Part shown: positions 26,603-35,163 of the stretch, in pieces
Layout: every line of letters begins with the position of its first letter
How positions within the stretch are numbered: position 1 is the stretch's first letter
Assembly: GCA_003605175.1 (NCBI GenBank)
Contig: QWDA01000001.1
Coordinates: 372,001 to 436,000, forward strand
Length of the DNA: 64,000 nucleotides
Direction of reading: 5' to 3'
Origin: Paracoccaceae bacterium
GTDB taxonomy: Bacteria; Pseudomonadota; Alphaproteobacteria; Rhodobacterales; Rhodobacteraceae
Position numbers and translations under genes: made by a program
Notes under the pieces: model-generated
What the model was told of the DNA's origin: nothing
Seen by the model: the letters and a program-made list of their open reading frames with translations, nothing else
Databases searched by the model: none

Positions 26603-27631
26603 ATGGCCTTGTCGAAAGCCGCAACGGTGCAAAGCATGACATCGGTGCCGGACGCCGGGGAGACGTTGATGACCGATCGGACATTGTCGGTGGTGGTCGC
26701 CACGTTCGGCGAATGCGAGGACGCGAAGGCGTTTCTCGAAACCTACCGCGACGCGATGTCGGGGATCGTGACCCCGCTCGAGATCATCCTCGTCGGCGAA
26801 GAGGGGACCCGCGACCGGGTCGCCAAGGTGCGCGACGGCGGCTTCGACTGGTGCGAGCTCGTGCCGGTCGAGACCAGTTTCGCCGCCGGCGAGGACGAGG
26901 CGACCAAGCTCGCGCTGGCCCGCGCCCGCGGCGATCTGGTGCTGGCGGTGCCCGGCCGCAAGGCCGGGTCCGCCGCGACGATCCGGCGGCTTCTCGAAGG
27001 GCTCGGCGAGAACGATCTGGTGGTCGGCGTTTCCGAGGACGCGCAGAAGTCGGGCGGGCTGCGCAAGAACGTCCTGCACTGGGCGATCCGCAAGATGTTC
27101 GGCCGCGACTATCAGGATCTCTTCTGCCGCTTCCGGCTCGGCAAGCGCTCGGTCTTCACCGAAAGCGCCGCGCTCGGCGTGCGCCAGCATTTCATTCCGC
27201 TCGTGGCCGACTGGCGCGGCTACAATGTCTCGGAACTGCCGATCCCGGCCGAAGAGGCGCGGCTCCCTGCGCTCTCGGTTTGGCACCCGCGGCTCCGCTG
27301 GCATTACCGCGCGCTGATCGACCTCCTGATGCTGTTCGTGGTCCTGAAGTTCCTCGACCGCCCGCTGCGCTTCTTCAGTGCCATCGGCGCGCCGATCTTC
27401 GGGCTCGGCTGCCTCATCACCGGTTATCTGGTCATCGCGCGCCTCCTGCAGCTCACAACGCTGGCCGACCGGCCGCTGCTCACCTTTGGCGTGCTGATGA
27501 TCGTGCTCGGCGTGCAGGTGATCGCCATCGGCCTCGTGGGCGAGATCATCGTCTACACCTCGAACCGGCGCTCGAAATCCTACGAGATCGACCGGATCGT
27601 CAGCCTGAACCCCGACCGCTCCTCCGAGTGA
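26603..27631 (+). CDS. Degenerate paralogue of the GtrB-like glycosyltransferase
   Basis: A 342-residue protein with the same layout as its upstream neighbour: a GT-A-like domain, then two membrane helices and a basic tail (GEIIVYTSNRRSKSYEIDRIV). The catalytic residues are changed. Where the neighbour has VVDDGSKDR this one has VGEEGTRDR (about 65-72), and where the neighbour has the DAD metal motif this one has AVPGRKAG (about 115-122). The gene is otherwise intact, with GAGGAG upstream of ATG 26603. I infer a non-catalytic or altered partner, perhaps in a heterodimer, as fits its position between the active enzyme and a GT-C transferase. An unusual active family member is the alternative. 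Confidence 0.82.
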   Translation: MALSKAATVQSMTSVPDAGETLMTDRTLSVVVATFGECEDAKAFLETYRDAMSGIVTPLEIILVGEEGTRDRVAKVRDGGFDWCELVPVETSFAAGEDEATKLALARARGDLVLAVPGRKAGSAATIRRLLEGLGENDLVVGVSEDAQKSGGLRKNVLHWAIRKMFGRDYQDLFCRFRLGKRSVFTESAALGVRQHFIPLVADWRGYNVSELPIPAEEARLPALSVWHPRLRWHYRALIDLLMLFVVLKFLDRPLRFFSAIGAPIFGLGCLITGYLVIARLLQLTTLADRPLLTFGVLMIVLGVQVIAIGLVGEIIVYTSNRRSKSYEIDRIVSLNPDRSSE

Positions 27632-27659
27632 TCGCGGGCGCGCGCACCGGGAGAGAGAC

Positions 27660-29297
27660 GTGGCGGCAAAAGTCACAACGCCCGCGGACCGGGCAGAAAC
27701 AAGCCGGATGTGGCTGGCCGTGGCCTGTGTCGCGGTGTTCGCCTGCGCCGTGGCCTTCCGCTTGGGAATACTGTCCTCGGCGCTGTTCTTCGACGAGTAC
27801 TACCACATCCTCGCGGCGCAGGGATTGCTCGAGACCGGCGAGCCCCGGATCGGCGACGGCACCTATTCCCGCGTCTACGCCTATACCTGGTTCATCTCCA
27901 AGATCTTCGCGCTTGCCGGGAACGAGATCCAGGCCGCCCGGCTGAGCTCCGTCTTCGCCGCCTCGGGGCTGATCGTGATCGCCTTCCTCTGGATGCGGGC
28001 CCGCGCCGGCTGGACGGCCGCCCTGACCGCGACGGCGCTCGCAATCCTGTCGCCGATCGGCATCGAGACCGCGATCGGCATCCGCTTCTATGTCTGGCAG
28101 GGCGTTGCCTTCTTCCTCTTCGCGGTCTTCGCCTATTCCGCCCTGGTCGATGCCATGGGCTCCGGCCGCCGCGCCGTCACCGCAGCCCTCGCCGCACTCG
28201 CTCTCATGGCCGCGCTCTATCTCCAGCCGCTCTCGTCGGCGGGCGTTCTGGGCGTCGGGCTCTGGTGGGGGATCTTCATGTTCCTGCCCTGGGCGTCGCG
28301 GCAAGCCGCCGGACGCTGGATCATCCTGGGCGCCATCGGCCTCGTTCTCGCGGGTCTCGCCGCCGCCTTTGCGCTCGGTATCGTCGGGGAGGCATGGAAG
28401 CAGATCCGCTTCGCGCCCGACTGGGCCGCGTCGGTGAAGAACTCCCAAGGCTACTACCACCGCATCCTGCTGGGCCAGTACGGCGTGCTCTGGCCGGCCT
28501 TTCCGCTGGCCCTGGTCCTGGCCGCCGCACGCCACCCGCGTCCGGCGACCTTTCTCGGCACCGTCTTCGTCGTTTCGCTCGCCGTCTTGTCCGTCGCGGG
28601 CATGAAGTCGCTCCGCTACATCTATTTCGTGATGCCGTTTCTGTTCGGCGTCTACGGGATCGCCTTTGCCGCCGTGGCGGCGCCGGCCTGGAAAGCGCTC
28701 GTTTCGGCCTGCGGCAAGGCCGGCAAGGCCCTCTTCGGCCGGCCGCTCGCCCGCCCGCTGGCCGTCCTGGGCGCGCTCGTGGCGCTCCTGTTCCTCGCCA
28801 TCGGCAACGGCGCGTTCCTCAAGTCCCTCCGCATGGCCCGCGGCATCCACCAGCCGACCGAGCACGGCGACTGGCTCGGCGCCGAACCCCTCCTACGCCG
28901 GATCGTGACCGACGACATGATCGTCGCCACTCCGCGCGAATTGCAGGCGTTCTACCATATCGGGCGGGCCGACGTGACGGTCAGCGTCTCGCGCCTCTCC
29001 GAACTGGGCGGCCGTGGCGACTTCGGGATCGACCCGCGCACCGGCCTGCCCACCGTGGGCACAGCCGAAGGCGCCGCGCATCTCGTGGCCTGCACCCGAC
29101 ACGGCTTCTTCATCGTGCCGAGCAATGTCGAAACATGGATCCGCCCGATCTTCCCCGATCCCGGCACCTATTCCGGCCCGGCGGTGCTGACCCGCGTGCC
29201 CGAACTGGCGCCCTTTGGCTTCGACGCGGTGATCTGGGAAACGCGCGGGCTAGCGCCGGATTGCGGCGACCTTCCCGAGAAGCTGCGCCGGGGCTAA
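27660..29297 (+). CDS. GT-C membrane glycosyltransferase (GT39/ArnT-like)
   Basis: A 545-residue polytopic membrane protein with about 11-12 helices. Residues 43-49, FFDEYYH, form the first periplasmic loop motif with D45 and E46, the catalytic site of ArnT- and PMT-type transferases that use polyprenyl-phosphate sugars. A soluble C-terminal region follows the last helix. The donor is probably made by the GtrB-like enzyme upstream; the acceptor (lipid A, polysaccharide or protein) is unknown. GTG 27660 follows GGGAGAGAGAC. The stop lies next to the convergent gene ending at 29294, overlapping it by four bases. Confidence 0.88.
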   Translation: MAAKVTTPADRAETSRMWLAVACVAVFACAVAFRLGILSSALFFDEYYHILAAQGLLETGEPRIGDGTYSRVYAYTWFISKIFALAGNEIQAARLSSVFAASGLIVIAFLWMRARAGWTAALTATALAILSPIGIETAIGIRFYVWQGVAFFLFAVFAYSALVDAMGSGRRAVTAALAALALMAALYLQPLSSAGVLGVGLWWGIFMFLPWASRQAAGRWIILGAIGLVLAGLAAAFALGIVGEAWKQIRFAPDWAASVKNSQGYYHRILLGQYGVLWPAFPLALVLAAARHPRPATFLGTVFVVSLAVLSVAGMKSLRYIYFVMPFLFGVYGIAFAAVAAPAWKALVSACGKAGKALFGRPLARPLAVLGALVALLFLAIGNGAFLKSLRMARGIHQPTEHGDWLGAEPLLRRIVTDDMIVATPRELQAFYHIGRADVTVSVSRLSELGGRGDFGIDPRTGLPTVGTAEGAAHLVACTRHGFFIVPSNVETWIRPIFPDPGTYSGPAVLTRVPELAPFGFDAVIWETRGLAPDCGDLPEKLRRG

Positions 29298-30466
29298 TTC
29301 CAGGCGCCAGAGCGTTCCGCCAGGTCCAGGACCTTCGCGGCCACGCGCCGCGCGGTGGTGAACTTCACGCCCGAGAGGCTGAAGAACCCGTGCGGCCCGC
29401 CTGTCTCGCCATGGTTGACGATCATGTCACGGTGTGAAATCTCCACGCTTGCCTCGTTCCGCGCCGGCTGGAGGCCCGGATAGACCCCGAGGATCTTTCC
29501 GCGTGTCGCGCCCAGCGTCGGGGCCGCCGCGGCGAGGGCGTCAAGGAAGGTGTCGATCTCCGCTTCGGGCACCCGCGCGTCGCGGTGATCCGCCGTCCAG
29601 GGGCAATGCCAGGTGCCCGCGAAGGTCTTGCCCTCGAGCGGGTACAGGAACAGCACGGCACCGGAGCCGGGAGGCGAGACGGCGAGCCCGGTCGCTGCCA
29701 GGGGCGGGCAGTCGAGGAGAAGATTGAAGGCCAGCGCCGGGCGGAAGAGCGCAGGCGCAGGGCTCCCGAAAAGCGCCGCGATCTCGGCCGACCAGGGACC
29801 GGCGGCATTGATGACGACCGGCGCGGCGACGCTCCCGCCACCGGCCAGCATCACCCGTGAAACCCGGCCCCCCGCGGTTTCCAGCCCTTCGGCCCTGCAT
29901 TCCTCGCGGATCTCGGCCCCTTGCGCCTCCGCCGCCTCCCGGAGCCGCGCGATCAGCCGCGCGCTGTCCGGCACCACGACCTCGTTCCACAAGGCGCCGC
30001 CGCTCAGCCCTTCGCGCCGCACATCCGCGAAGCACGCCTGCGTCTCCCGAGGCGACAGGACGCGGCCCGCCGTGAGACGCAGGTCCTCCGCAACGTCCCG
30101 GTTCCGCCGGAATGTGAGGCCGGCTTCGAGCGCGAAAGCCGCCCTGAGCGCCATCGGTCCGCGTTTCCCGCGCCCGTAAAGCGGCATCAGGAACGGCATC
30201 GGGCGCACGAGATCCGGCGCGAATTGCAGGAACCAGCGCCGTTCCTGCGCCGATTCCAGTGTCCGCTTGAAATCGAGCGACTGTAGGTAGCGCAGCCCGC
30301 CATGAAGGATCCGGAACCAGTTCGCGCTGGTCGCGCCGCCGACCCGGCCGGCCTCGAGAAGGAGCGCGCGCCTTCCCCGGAGACCGGCCTCGCGGGCGAT
30401 CATCAGGCCGAAGACCCCGCCGCCGATCACCGCGAGATCGGCCGGCCGGTCGCTGGTGCCTGTCAT
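29294..30466 (-). CDS. FAD-dependent oxidoreductase, GlpD-like
   Basis: A roughly 390-residue flavoprotein of the DAO family. The Rossmann motif GGGVFG is at 15-20 (DLAVIGGGVFGLMIAREAG), and ANWFRILHGGLRYLQSLDF resembles the HGGLRYL segment of glycerol-3-phosphate dehydrogenase. A second half carries VVINAAGPWSAEIAALFG and the C-terminal FAD-contact region GGPHGFFSLSGVKFTTARRVA. It is shorter than GlpD (about 500) and lacks its C-terminal domain. The start may be ATG 30466 or ATG 30487; neither has a clear ribosome binding site. Divergent from the metallohydrolase gene and convergent with the GT-C gene. Substrate unknown; a role in glycerol-phosphate or sugar oxidation in glycan synthesis is possible. 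Confidence 0.82.
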   Translation of the reverse strand: MTGTSDRPADLAVIGGGVFGLMIAREAGLRGRRALLLEAGRVGGATSANWFRILHGGLRYLQSLDFKRTLESAQERRWFLQFAPDLVRPMPFLMPLYGRGKRGPMALRAAFALEAGLTFRRNRDVAEDLRLTAGRVLSPRETQACFADVRREGLSGGALWNEVVVPDSARLIARLREAAEAQGAEIREECRAEGLETAGGRVSRVMLAGGGSVAAPVVINAAGPWSAEIAALFGSPAPALFRPALAFNLLLDCPPLAATGLAVSPPGSGAVLFLYPLEGKTFAGTWHCPWTADHRDARVPEAEIDTFLDALAAAAPTLGATRGKILGVYPGLQPARNEASVEISHRDMIVNHGETGGPHGFFSLSGVKFTTARRVAAKVLDLAERSGAWN

Positions 30467-30531
30467 GGATGGGCTGCGAGGGGGCATGAGCGGACTTGCT
30501 GCCGTGGCGTTCGGTGTGAGATGCCTGCCAC

Positions 30532-31320
30532 ATGGAAGCCTGTCTCGTCGATTCCCACGTTCACCTCTACCCCCAGTTTCCACCCCAGGAATTTCTCGAT
30601 GCCGCTGCGGCCAACGCCGCACGCGCCGGCCGGGCGCTGAACCTGCCCGCCGGGACTCCTGGCCTTCTCCTCCTCACGCAGACCCATGGGGAGCCGGCGG
30701 TCCCCGAGGTGCTCGACCGCGCCAGCGGCTGGACGGTGGACCCGACCGGAGAAGCCATCAGCACCCGCGTCTCGGCCCCGGGAAAGCCGGAACTCTACCT
30801 GGTTCAGGGCTGGCAGGTTGTCTCGGCCGAAGGGCTCGAAGTGCTGGGGCTCGGGATGGCGGCACCGCCCCCGTCCGGCGCTCCCGTGGCGGAAACGGTC
30901 GCGTCCGTGACCGCGGCGGGGGGGCGCGCTGTGCTTCCCTGGGGCGTCGGCAAGTGGCGCGGTGCCCGGGAGGCGCTGATCCGCGAGATTGCGGGTGATG
31001 CAGCGCGGTTTCCGGACGTCGCCTTCGGCGACATCGCCGGGCGCCCCGGGTTCCTCCGCACTCCGGAGATCTTCGCCCACATCGCCGCGCAGGGGCGCCG
31101 CATCCTGCCCGGGACCGATCCCTTGCCCTTCGCGGGCGACGTGGCCAAGGTCGCACGACTGGTGTTCCGGGCCGGGTTCGACCGCGACGCCCCGTTCCGG
31201 AGCCTTTCGACCTGGCTTCGAACTGCGCCGCAGATGCTTGAGACCGGCGGAGAGTACGAGCGCATCCTGCCGTTTCTCCGGCTGCAGATCGCGATGCAGA
31301 TCCGCAAGCGCCTGCGCTGA
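30532..31320 (+). CDS. Metal-dependent hydrolase of the amidohydrolase/TatD type
   Basis: A 262-residue protein with a TIM-barrel hydrolase pattern. CLVDSHVHLY (H9, H11) gives the metal-binding HxH at the end of strand 1, LPWGVGKWRG lies in the middle, and RILPGTDPLPF near residue 197 supplies the late Asp. The usual His ligands of strands 5 and 6 are not obvious, so activity may differ from TatD nucleases. Located in a glycan gene region and divergent from the GlpD-like gene, with 65 bases between starts. Substrate unknown. Confidence 0.75.
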   Translation: MEACLVDSHVHLYPQFPPQEFLDAAAANAARAGRALNLPAGTPGLLLLTQTHGEPAVPEVLDRASGWTVDPTGEAISTRVSAPGKPELYLVQGWQVVSAEGLEVLGLGMAAPPPSGAPVAETVASVTAAGGRAVLPWGVGKWRGAREALIREIAGDAARFPDVAFGDIAGRPGFLRTPEIFAHIAAQGRRILPGTDPLPFAGDVAKVARLVFRAGFDRDAPFRSLSTWLRTAPQMLETGGEYERILPFLRLQIAMQIRKRLR

Positions 31321-31340
31321 ACCCCCGCGCCGCAAACGCC

Positions 31341-32519
31341 TCAGCCCCGCTTGCCGAGGCGCGGCAGCACGTCGGTCTCGTAGAATTCGGCGAGCTTCCG
31401 GACGAAGGCGGATTGCGAGAAATCCCGCCGCACCCGCGCGCGCGCCGCCTCGGCGAGACGGGCGGACAGTTCGGGGTTCTCGACCAGCGCCACCAGGCTG
31501 TCGGCCATCGCCTCGGGCGTCGGCGCGACCAGATGGCAGAAGCTCGAATCCAGAACCTGAGTATGCGTGGGCAGGTCCGTGGCCAAAAGCGGCCGGCCGC
31601 TGTCGAGATAGGAATAGACCTTCATCGGCGTGTTGATCCCGACGAGGCGCGGCGAAACCACCACGCTTGCCGCCGAGAGATAGCTCGCGAGCCGCTGGAT
31701 CGGGCGGGGACCCAGGAGATGCACTCTCTTGCCGATGCCGAGCGCCTCTGCCCGCGCCCGATACCCCGCAAGATCCGCCTCGGAGCCGCCGATCACGACC
31801 AGCCGCATCGGCCGCCGGGCCACCGCGATGGCGAAGGCGTCGAACAGGAGACCGACCCCCTGGTAATGCTCGAGATTGCCAACATACATCACCACCGGAT
31901 CGTCCTGCGGCACGTCACCGGGGATCTCGTCCGGCGCCTCCTGCGGCACCAGCGCGCCGTCGAGCAGGCTGATATCCTCGAGCGTCCGCACCGGCAGGTC
32001 CGGCGCCTGTTCCCGCGCGATCGCCTCGAGCGCCGGGCAGCAGCAAAGCGCCGCGACGCTCGCCTGCAGGGCCCGCCGCTCCTCGCCCTTCAGGAACCGG
32101 TCGGCCCAGCCGGGCAGGGCGTATTTCTCGGCGATCTGCGCGGGGATCGAGGAATCGAGATCGTAGACATAGGGCACGCGGAACAGTGTCTTGAGGCGCC
32201 GGGCGATCCAGGCGGCCTCCTCGACCGCATGGATCACGTCATAGCGGTGCCGCAGGAGCTTCCAGGCGGCCATCTTGGCCATGACCACGTCACAGATCGC
32301 CTTCTTCAGCGAGAAGCCGGGCCGCACACCGCGCAGACCGGGCAGGGCGGGAATGCGGGTGAAGGTGCAGCCCTCGATCTCGATATCCTCGCCATCGGCG
32401 AAGATCAGGACGTCGAGTTGATGACCGCGCGCCGCGAGCGCCTCCAGCAGGAGCCGCACCGCGATCGGCGTGCCGCGCACGGTGAAGAACGGTTGCGGAG
32501 CGAGAACCAGGATCCGCAT
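31341..32519 (-). CDS. Family 4 glycosyltransferase
   Basis: A 392-residue GT-B fold retaining glycosyltransferase. The N-terminal domain begins MRILVLAPQPFFTVRGTPIAVRLLLEAL with the acceptor loop, and the C-terminal domain has PVVMYVGNLEHYQGVGLLFDAF and VRLVVIGG-type segments. The expected E-x7-E region appears as VSPRLVGINTPMKVYSYLDSGRPLLATDLPTH, where the donor-binding Glu is less typical. I chose ATG 32519, with GCAGGG upstream, over GTG 32525. It is the last gene of a three-gene operon (epimerase, methyltransferase, GT4). Confidence 0.88.
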   Translation of the reverse strand: MRILVLAPQPFFTVRGTPIAVRLLLEALAARGHQLDVLIFADGEDIEIEGCTFTRIPALPGLRGVRPGFSLKKAICDVVMAKMAAWKLLRHRYDVIHAVEEAAWIARRLKTLFRVPYVYDLDSSIPAQIAEKYALPGWADRFLKGEERRALQASVAALCCCPALEAIAREQAPDLPVRTLEDISLLDGALVPQEAPDEIPGDVPQDDPVVMYVGNLEHYQGVGLLFDAFAIAVARRPMRLVVIGGSEADLAGYRARAEALGIGKRVHLLGPRPIQRLASYLSAASVVVSPRLVGINTPMKVYSYLDSGRPLLATDLPTHTQVLDSSFCHLVAPTPEAMADSLVALVENPELSARLAEAARARVRRDFSQSAFVRKLAEFYETDVLPRLGKRG

Positions 32520-32521
32520 GG

Positions 32522-33262
32522 TCACGCCCTGCGGCGCGCGCGCAGGATCACCGGCGTGCCAAACAGGCGGTCGAGGCCGAGAAGCGCGAGCGCGCCCTCG
32601 GCGGCCTTCGAGAAAGCCGGGCTCTTCACCGCGCGGTGGACCGCCATCGGCAGCACGAACTGCCCGACCATGGCATCGACCTCGAATCCGTGCCGCGCGA
32701 ATTCGGCGCGCACCTCCGCCTTCGGGATCGTCACGAAGCGACGCGTGTTCTTCTCGAGCCGCTTCTTCAGCCCGAAGAACAGGGGCTCGAGCGCGTTCGA
32801 CCCGCCCGGGATCGGGAAATCGACGATCACCGCCTTGTCGGCGACAGCGCAGAGCCCGGCCACAAGCGCGCGCCAGTCCATCACATGGGGCAACATCCGG
32901 AACGAGACTGCGATGTCGAAGGACCGGGCCGGGTAGGGCGGTGCGGCAAGGTCTCCAACCGCGCGCGCCACCCGGTCGCCCAGCCGGGCGGCGCGACCCC
33001 AGGCGTCCTCTCCCGAGGCGAGCACCGTCACCCCGAACCCCGCCTCGGCCAGGGGCGCTGCCGCCTGCGCATGTCCGCCGCCCACGTCCAGCACCCTTGC
33101 CTCCGGCCAGTCGCGAACCAGCTCCATGAGCGCCTGCGTCTGCACGTCCAGAAGATACGACCCGATCCGCCCCGAAAACCGGGCCGCGTAGTCCTCCGAG
33201 GCGGAATGCAGATCCGGCGTGTCGCTCTGGCCGGTCTCGGTCTCTTCCGCCTTCGCACTCAT
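32522..33262 (-). CDS. SAM-dependent methyltransferase
   Basis: A 246-residue class I methyltransferase. ARVLDVGGGHAQAAAPLAEAGFGVTVL holds the SAM-binding glycine motif, ARSFDIAVSFRMLPHVMDW is motif II/post II, and KAVIVDFPIPGGSNALEPLFFGLKKRLEKNTRRFVTIPKAEV follows. The sequence resembles small-molecule or lipid-linked-sugar methyltransferases. ATG 33262 overlaps the stop of the upstream epimerase (ATGA), so I reject longer forms reading into that gene. Coupled with GT4 downstream, a role in methylating a glycan or its carrier is likely but not shown. Confidence 0.86.
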   Translation of the reverse strand: MSAKAEETETGQSDTPDLHSASEDYAARFSGRIGSYLLDVQTQALMELVRDWPEARVLDVGGGHAQAAAPLAEAGFGVTVLASGEDAWGRAARLGDRVARAVGDLAAPPYPARSFDIAVSFRMLPHVMDWRALVAGLCAVADKAVIVDFPIPGGSNALEPLFFGLKKRLEKNTRRFVTIPKAEVRAEFARHGFEVDAMVGQFVLPMAVHRAVKSPAFSKAAEGALALLGLDRLFGTPVILRARRRA

Positions 33263-34260
33263 CGCTTCAGGAGCCCTTCGGCGCGATACCACTCCGCCGT
33301 CCGGTGCAGCCCTTCCTTGAGCGACACCTTGGGTTCGAACCCCATGATCCGGCGCGCCTTGTCGTTCCTGAACGCCCGCGCCTTGGTGAAGAACTCGACG
33401 CGCCGCCGGTGCAGCGGCGGGTCGATGTTGAAGGGCTTGCAGAGCGCCTCGCAGATCGTGGCGGCGAAAAGCAGCGGCCCGATCGGCAGGTGCAGCCGCG
33501 GCGGCTTCACACCAAGCTCGGCCGCAACCGCGGCGACCAGATCGTCGAGCGTGCAATATTCGTCGGAGGCGATCAGGAACACTTCGCCAATCGCATCCGG
33601 GTGCTCGCCCGCCAGGATGATCCCCGCCACCATGTCGTCGATGAAGGTCATGTGGTAGAGGATCTGCCCGTCGCCGAACATCCGGAACGTGCCCGCCTGG
33701 ATCGTCCGGAACAGCTTCAGGAAGCGCGTGTCGCCGGGCCCGTAGATCCCGGTCGGGCGCACCACCGAAACCGGCGCGCCTGCCGCCATCGCCTCCTGCG
33801 TCAGAAGCTCGCCGTCGAGCTTGGTGCGCTGGTAGATATCGCCCGGATTATAGGGCGTGTCCTCGTTCGCCGGGATCTCGACGATGTCGCCATGCACGCC
33901 GCAGGTGCTGCAATGGACGATCCGCTGAACGCCATGCGTCTTAGCCGCGGCGAGGACGTGTTTCACCGAGTCGGTATTGACCGCGCGGTACTCCTCATCG
34001 GCATGGTTGGCAGTCCGGTAGAGCGCCGCGATATGGAAGACATGGGTGCATCCGGCGACGGCCCGGTCGACGCTCTCCGCGTCCGACACGTCGCCTTCCA
34101 CCAGCTCGATCCCGAGTTCCCCGAGCTTCACCGCGTTCGGGTTGGAGAGGTCGCGGACCAGCGCGCGCACCGCATAGCCGCGATCCAGGAGCGTGCGGGC
34201 GAGGTGGCCGCCGGTAAATCCGGTCGCACCGGTGACAAGCGCGAGGGTATTCTGCGGCAC
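33259..34260 (-). CDS. NAD(P)-dependent epimerase/dehydratase (extended SDR)
   Basis: A 333-residue extended short-chain dehydrogenase. LVTGATGFTGGHLARTLLDRG at the N-terminus is the TGxxGxxG nucleotide motif, HCSTCGVHG is the active Ser/Thr region and YQRTKLDGE provides YxxxK. RPTGIYGPGD is typical of dihydroflavonol-reductase-like and HpnA-like sugar epimerases. It starts at GTG 34260 with AGGGG upstream and leads a tightly overlapped operon with a methyltransferase and a GT4. Substrate unknown; a nucleotide- or lipid-linked sugar is the simplest guess. Confidence 0.88.
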   Translation of the reverse strand: MPQNTLALVTGATGFTGGHLARTLLDRGYAVRALVRDLSNPNAVKLGELGIELVEGDVSDAESVDRAVAGCTHVFHIAALYRTANHADEEYRAVNTDSVKHVLAAAKTHGVQRIVHCSTCGVHGDIVEIPANEDTPYNPGDIYQRTKLDGELLTQEAMAAGAPVSVVRPTGIYGPGDTRFLKLFRTIQAGTFRMFGDGQILYHMTFIDDMVAGIILAGEHPDAIGEVFLIASDEYCTLDDLVAAVAAELGVKPPRLHLPIGPLLFAATICEALCKPFNIDPPLHRRRVEFFTKARAFRNDKARRIMGFEPKVSLKEGLHRTAEWYRAEGLLKR

Positions 34261-34472
34261 GTGGACGTGGCCCCTAAAGTTCTTGTTCTCAAGGCATTTG
34301 CCGCCGCAAGTAATGTCGGTTTTCGAGCGGATTGCCAGCCGGTATCCGCGCGCGGGGCGAAATGAAATGTTTCATGTGACTTGCGGGCGCTTTCGGCACC
34401 GTGCCAGGCGGTCTGTACCGGCCGCTCCTGCCGCGCTAGAGATCAGTCGATGCCTTGCCTCGCGGGAACACC

Positions 34473-35159
34473 ATGGCCGAACACGTGATCGCCCCTCCAC
34501 CCCATATGGCGCTGCCCGTCATCGGAACCGACGCGGCGTTTCCGGTGCGCCGGGTCTATTGCATCGGGCGGAACTATGCCGCCCATGCCGTGGAGATGGG
34601 CCATGATCCCGACCGCGAGGCACCGTTCTTCTTCCAGAAAAACCCCGATAATCTCGACCCTTCGGGCGAGTTTCCCTATCCGCCGAAGAGCGCCGACGTG
34701 CATCACGAGGTCGAACTCGCGGTCCTGCTCGGCTCGGGCGGCCGTGACATCGCCATCGGCGGCGCCCTCTCTCATGTCTACGGCTACGCGCTCGCGCTCG
34801 ACATGACACGGCGCGACCTGCAAGGCGAACAGAAGAAGCTCGGCCGCCCCTGGGAGATCGGCAAGGCGTTCGAGCGCTCGGCGCCGATCGGGCCGGTGCA
34901 TCCGGCCACGGCGGTTGGTCATCCGGAGCGCGGGGCGATCCGGCTCGCGGTCAACGGCGAGATCCGACAGGACGGCGATCTTGGCCAGATGATCTGGAAA
35001 GTGCCGGAAATGATTGTCTATCTCTCGGAATACTTCGAACTCGCCGCCGGCGACGTGATCCTCTCGGGCACACCGGCGGGGGTCGGGCCCGTGACGCCCG
35101 GCGACGTGCTCGAGCTATCGGCGGTCGCCCTGGGAAGTTTCACGGTCCGCGTCGTCTGA
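34473..35159 (+). CDS. Fumarylacetoacetate hydrolase family protein
   Basis: A 228-residue single-domain FAH-fold hydrolase. VYCIGRNYAAHAVEMG opens the catalytic domain, FFFQKNPDNL follows, and HHEVELAVLLG gives the ExE metal ligands, with DMTRRDLQ providing the Asp. LAAGDVILSGTPAGVGPV is the C-terminal signature. Relatives hydrolyse fumarylpyruvate, acylpyruvates or oxaloacetate-like acids in aromatic catabolism. No aromatic pathway genes are near. I chose ATG 34473 (MAEHVIAPP) over an upstream TTG. It stands alone between two leftward operons. Confidence 0.9.
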   Translation: MAEHVIAPPPHMALPVIGTDAAFPVRRVYCIGRNYAAHAVEMGHDPDREAPFFFQKNPDNLDPSGEFPYPPKSADVHHEVELAVLLGSGGRDIAIGGALSHVYGYALALDMTRRDLQGEQKKLGRPWEIGKAFERSAPIGPVHPATAVGHPERGAIRLAVNGEIRQDGDLGQMIWKVPEMIVYLSEYFELAAGDVILSGTPAGVGPVTPGDVLELSAVALGSFTVRVV

Positions 35160-35163
35160 GGCG

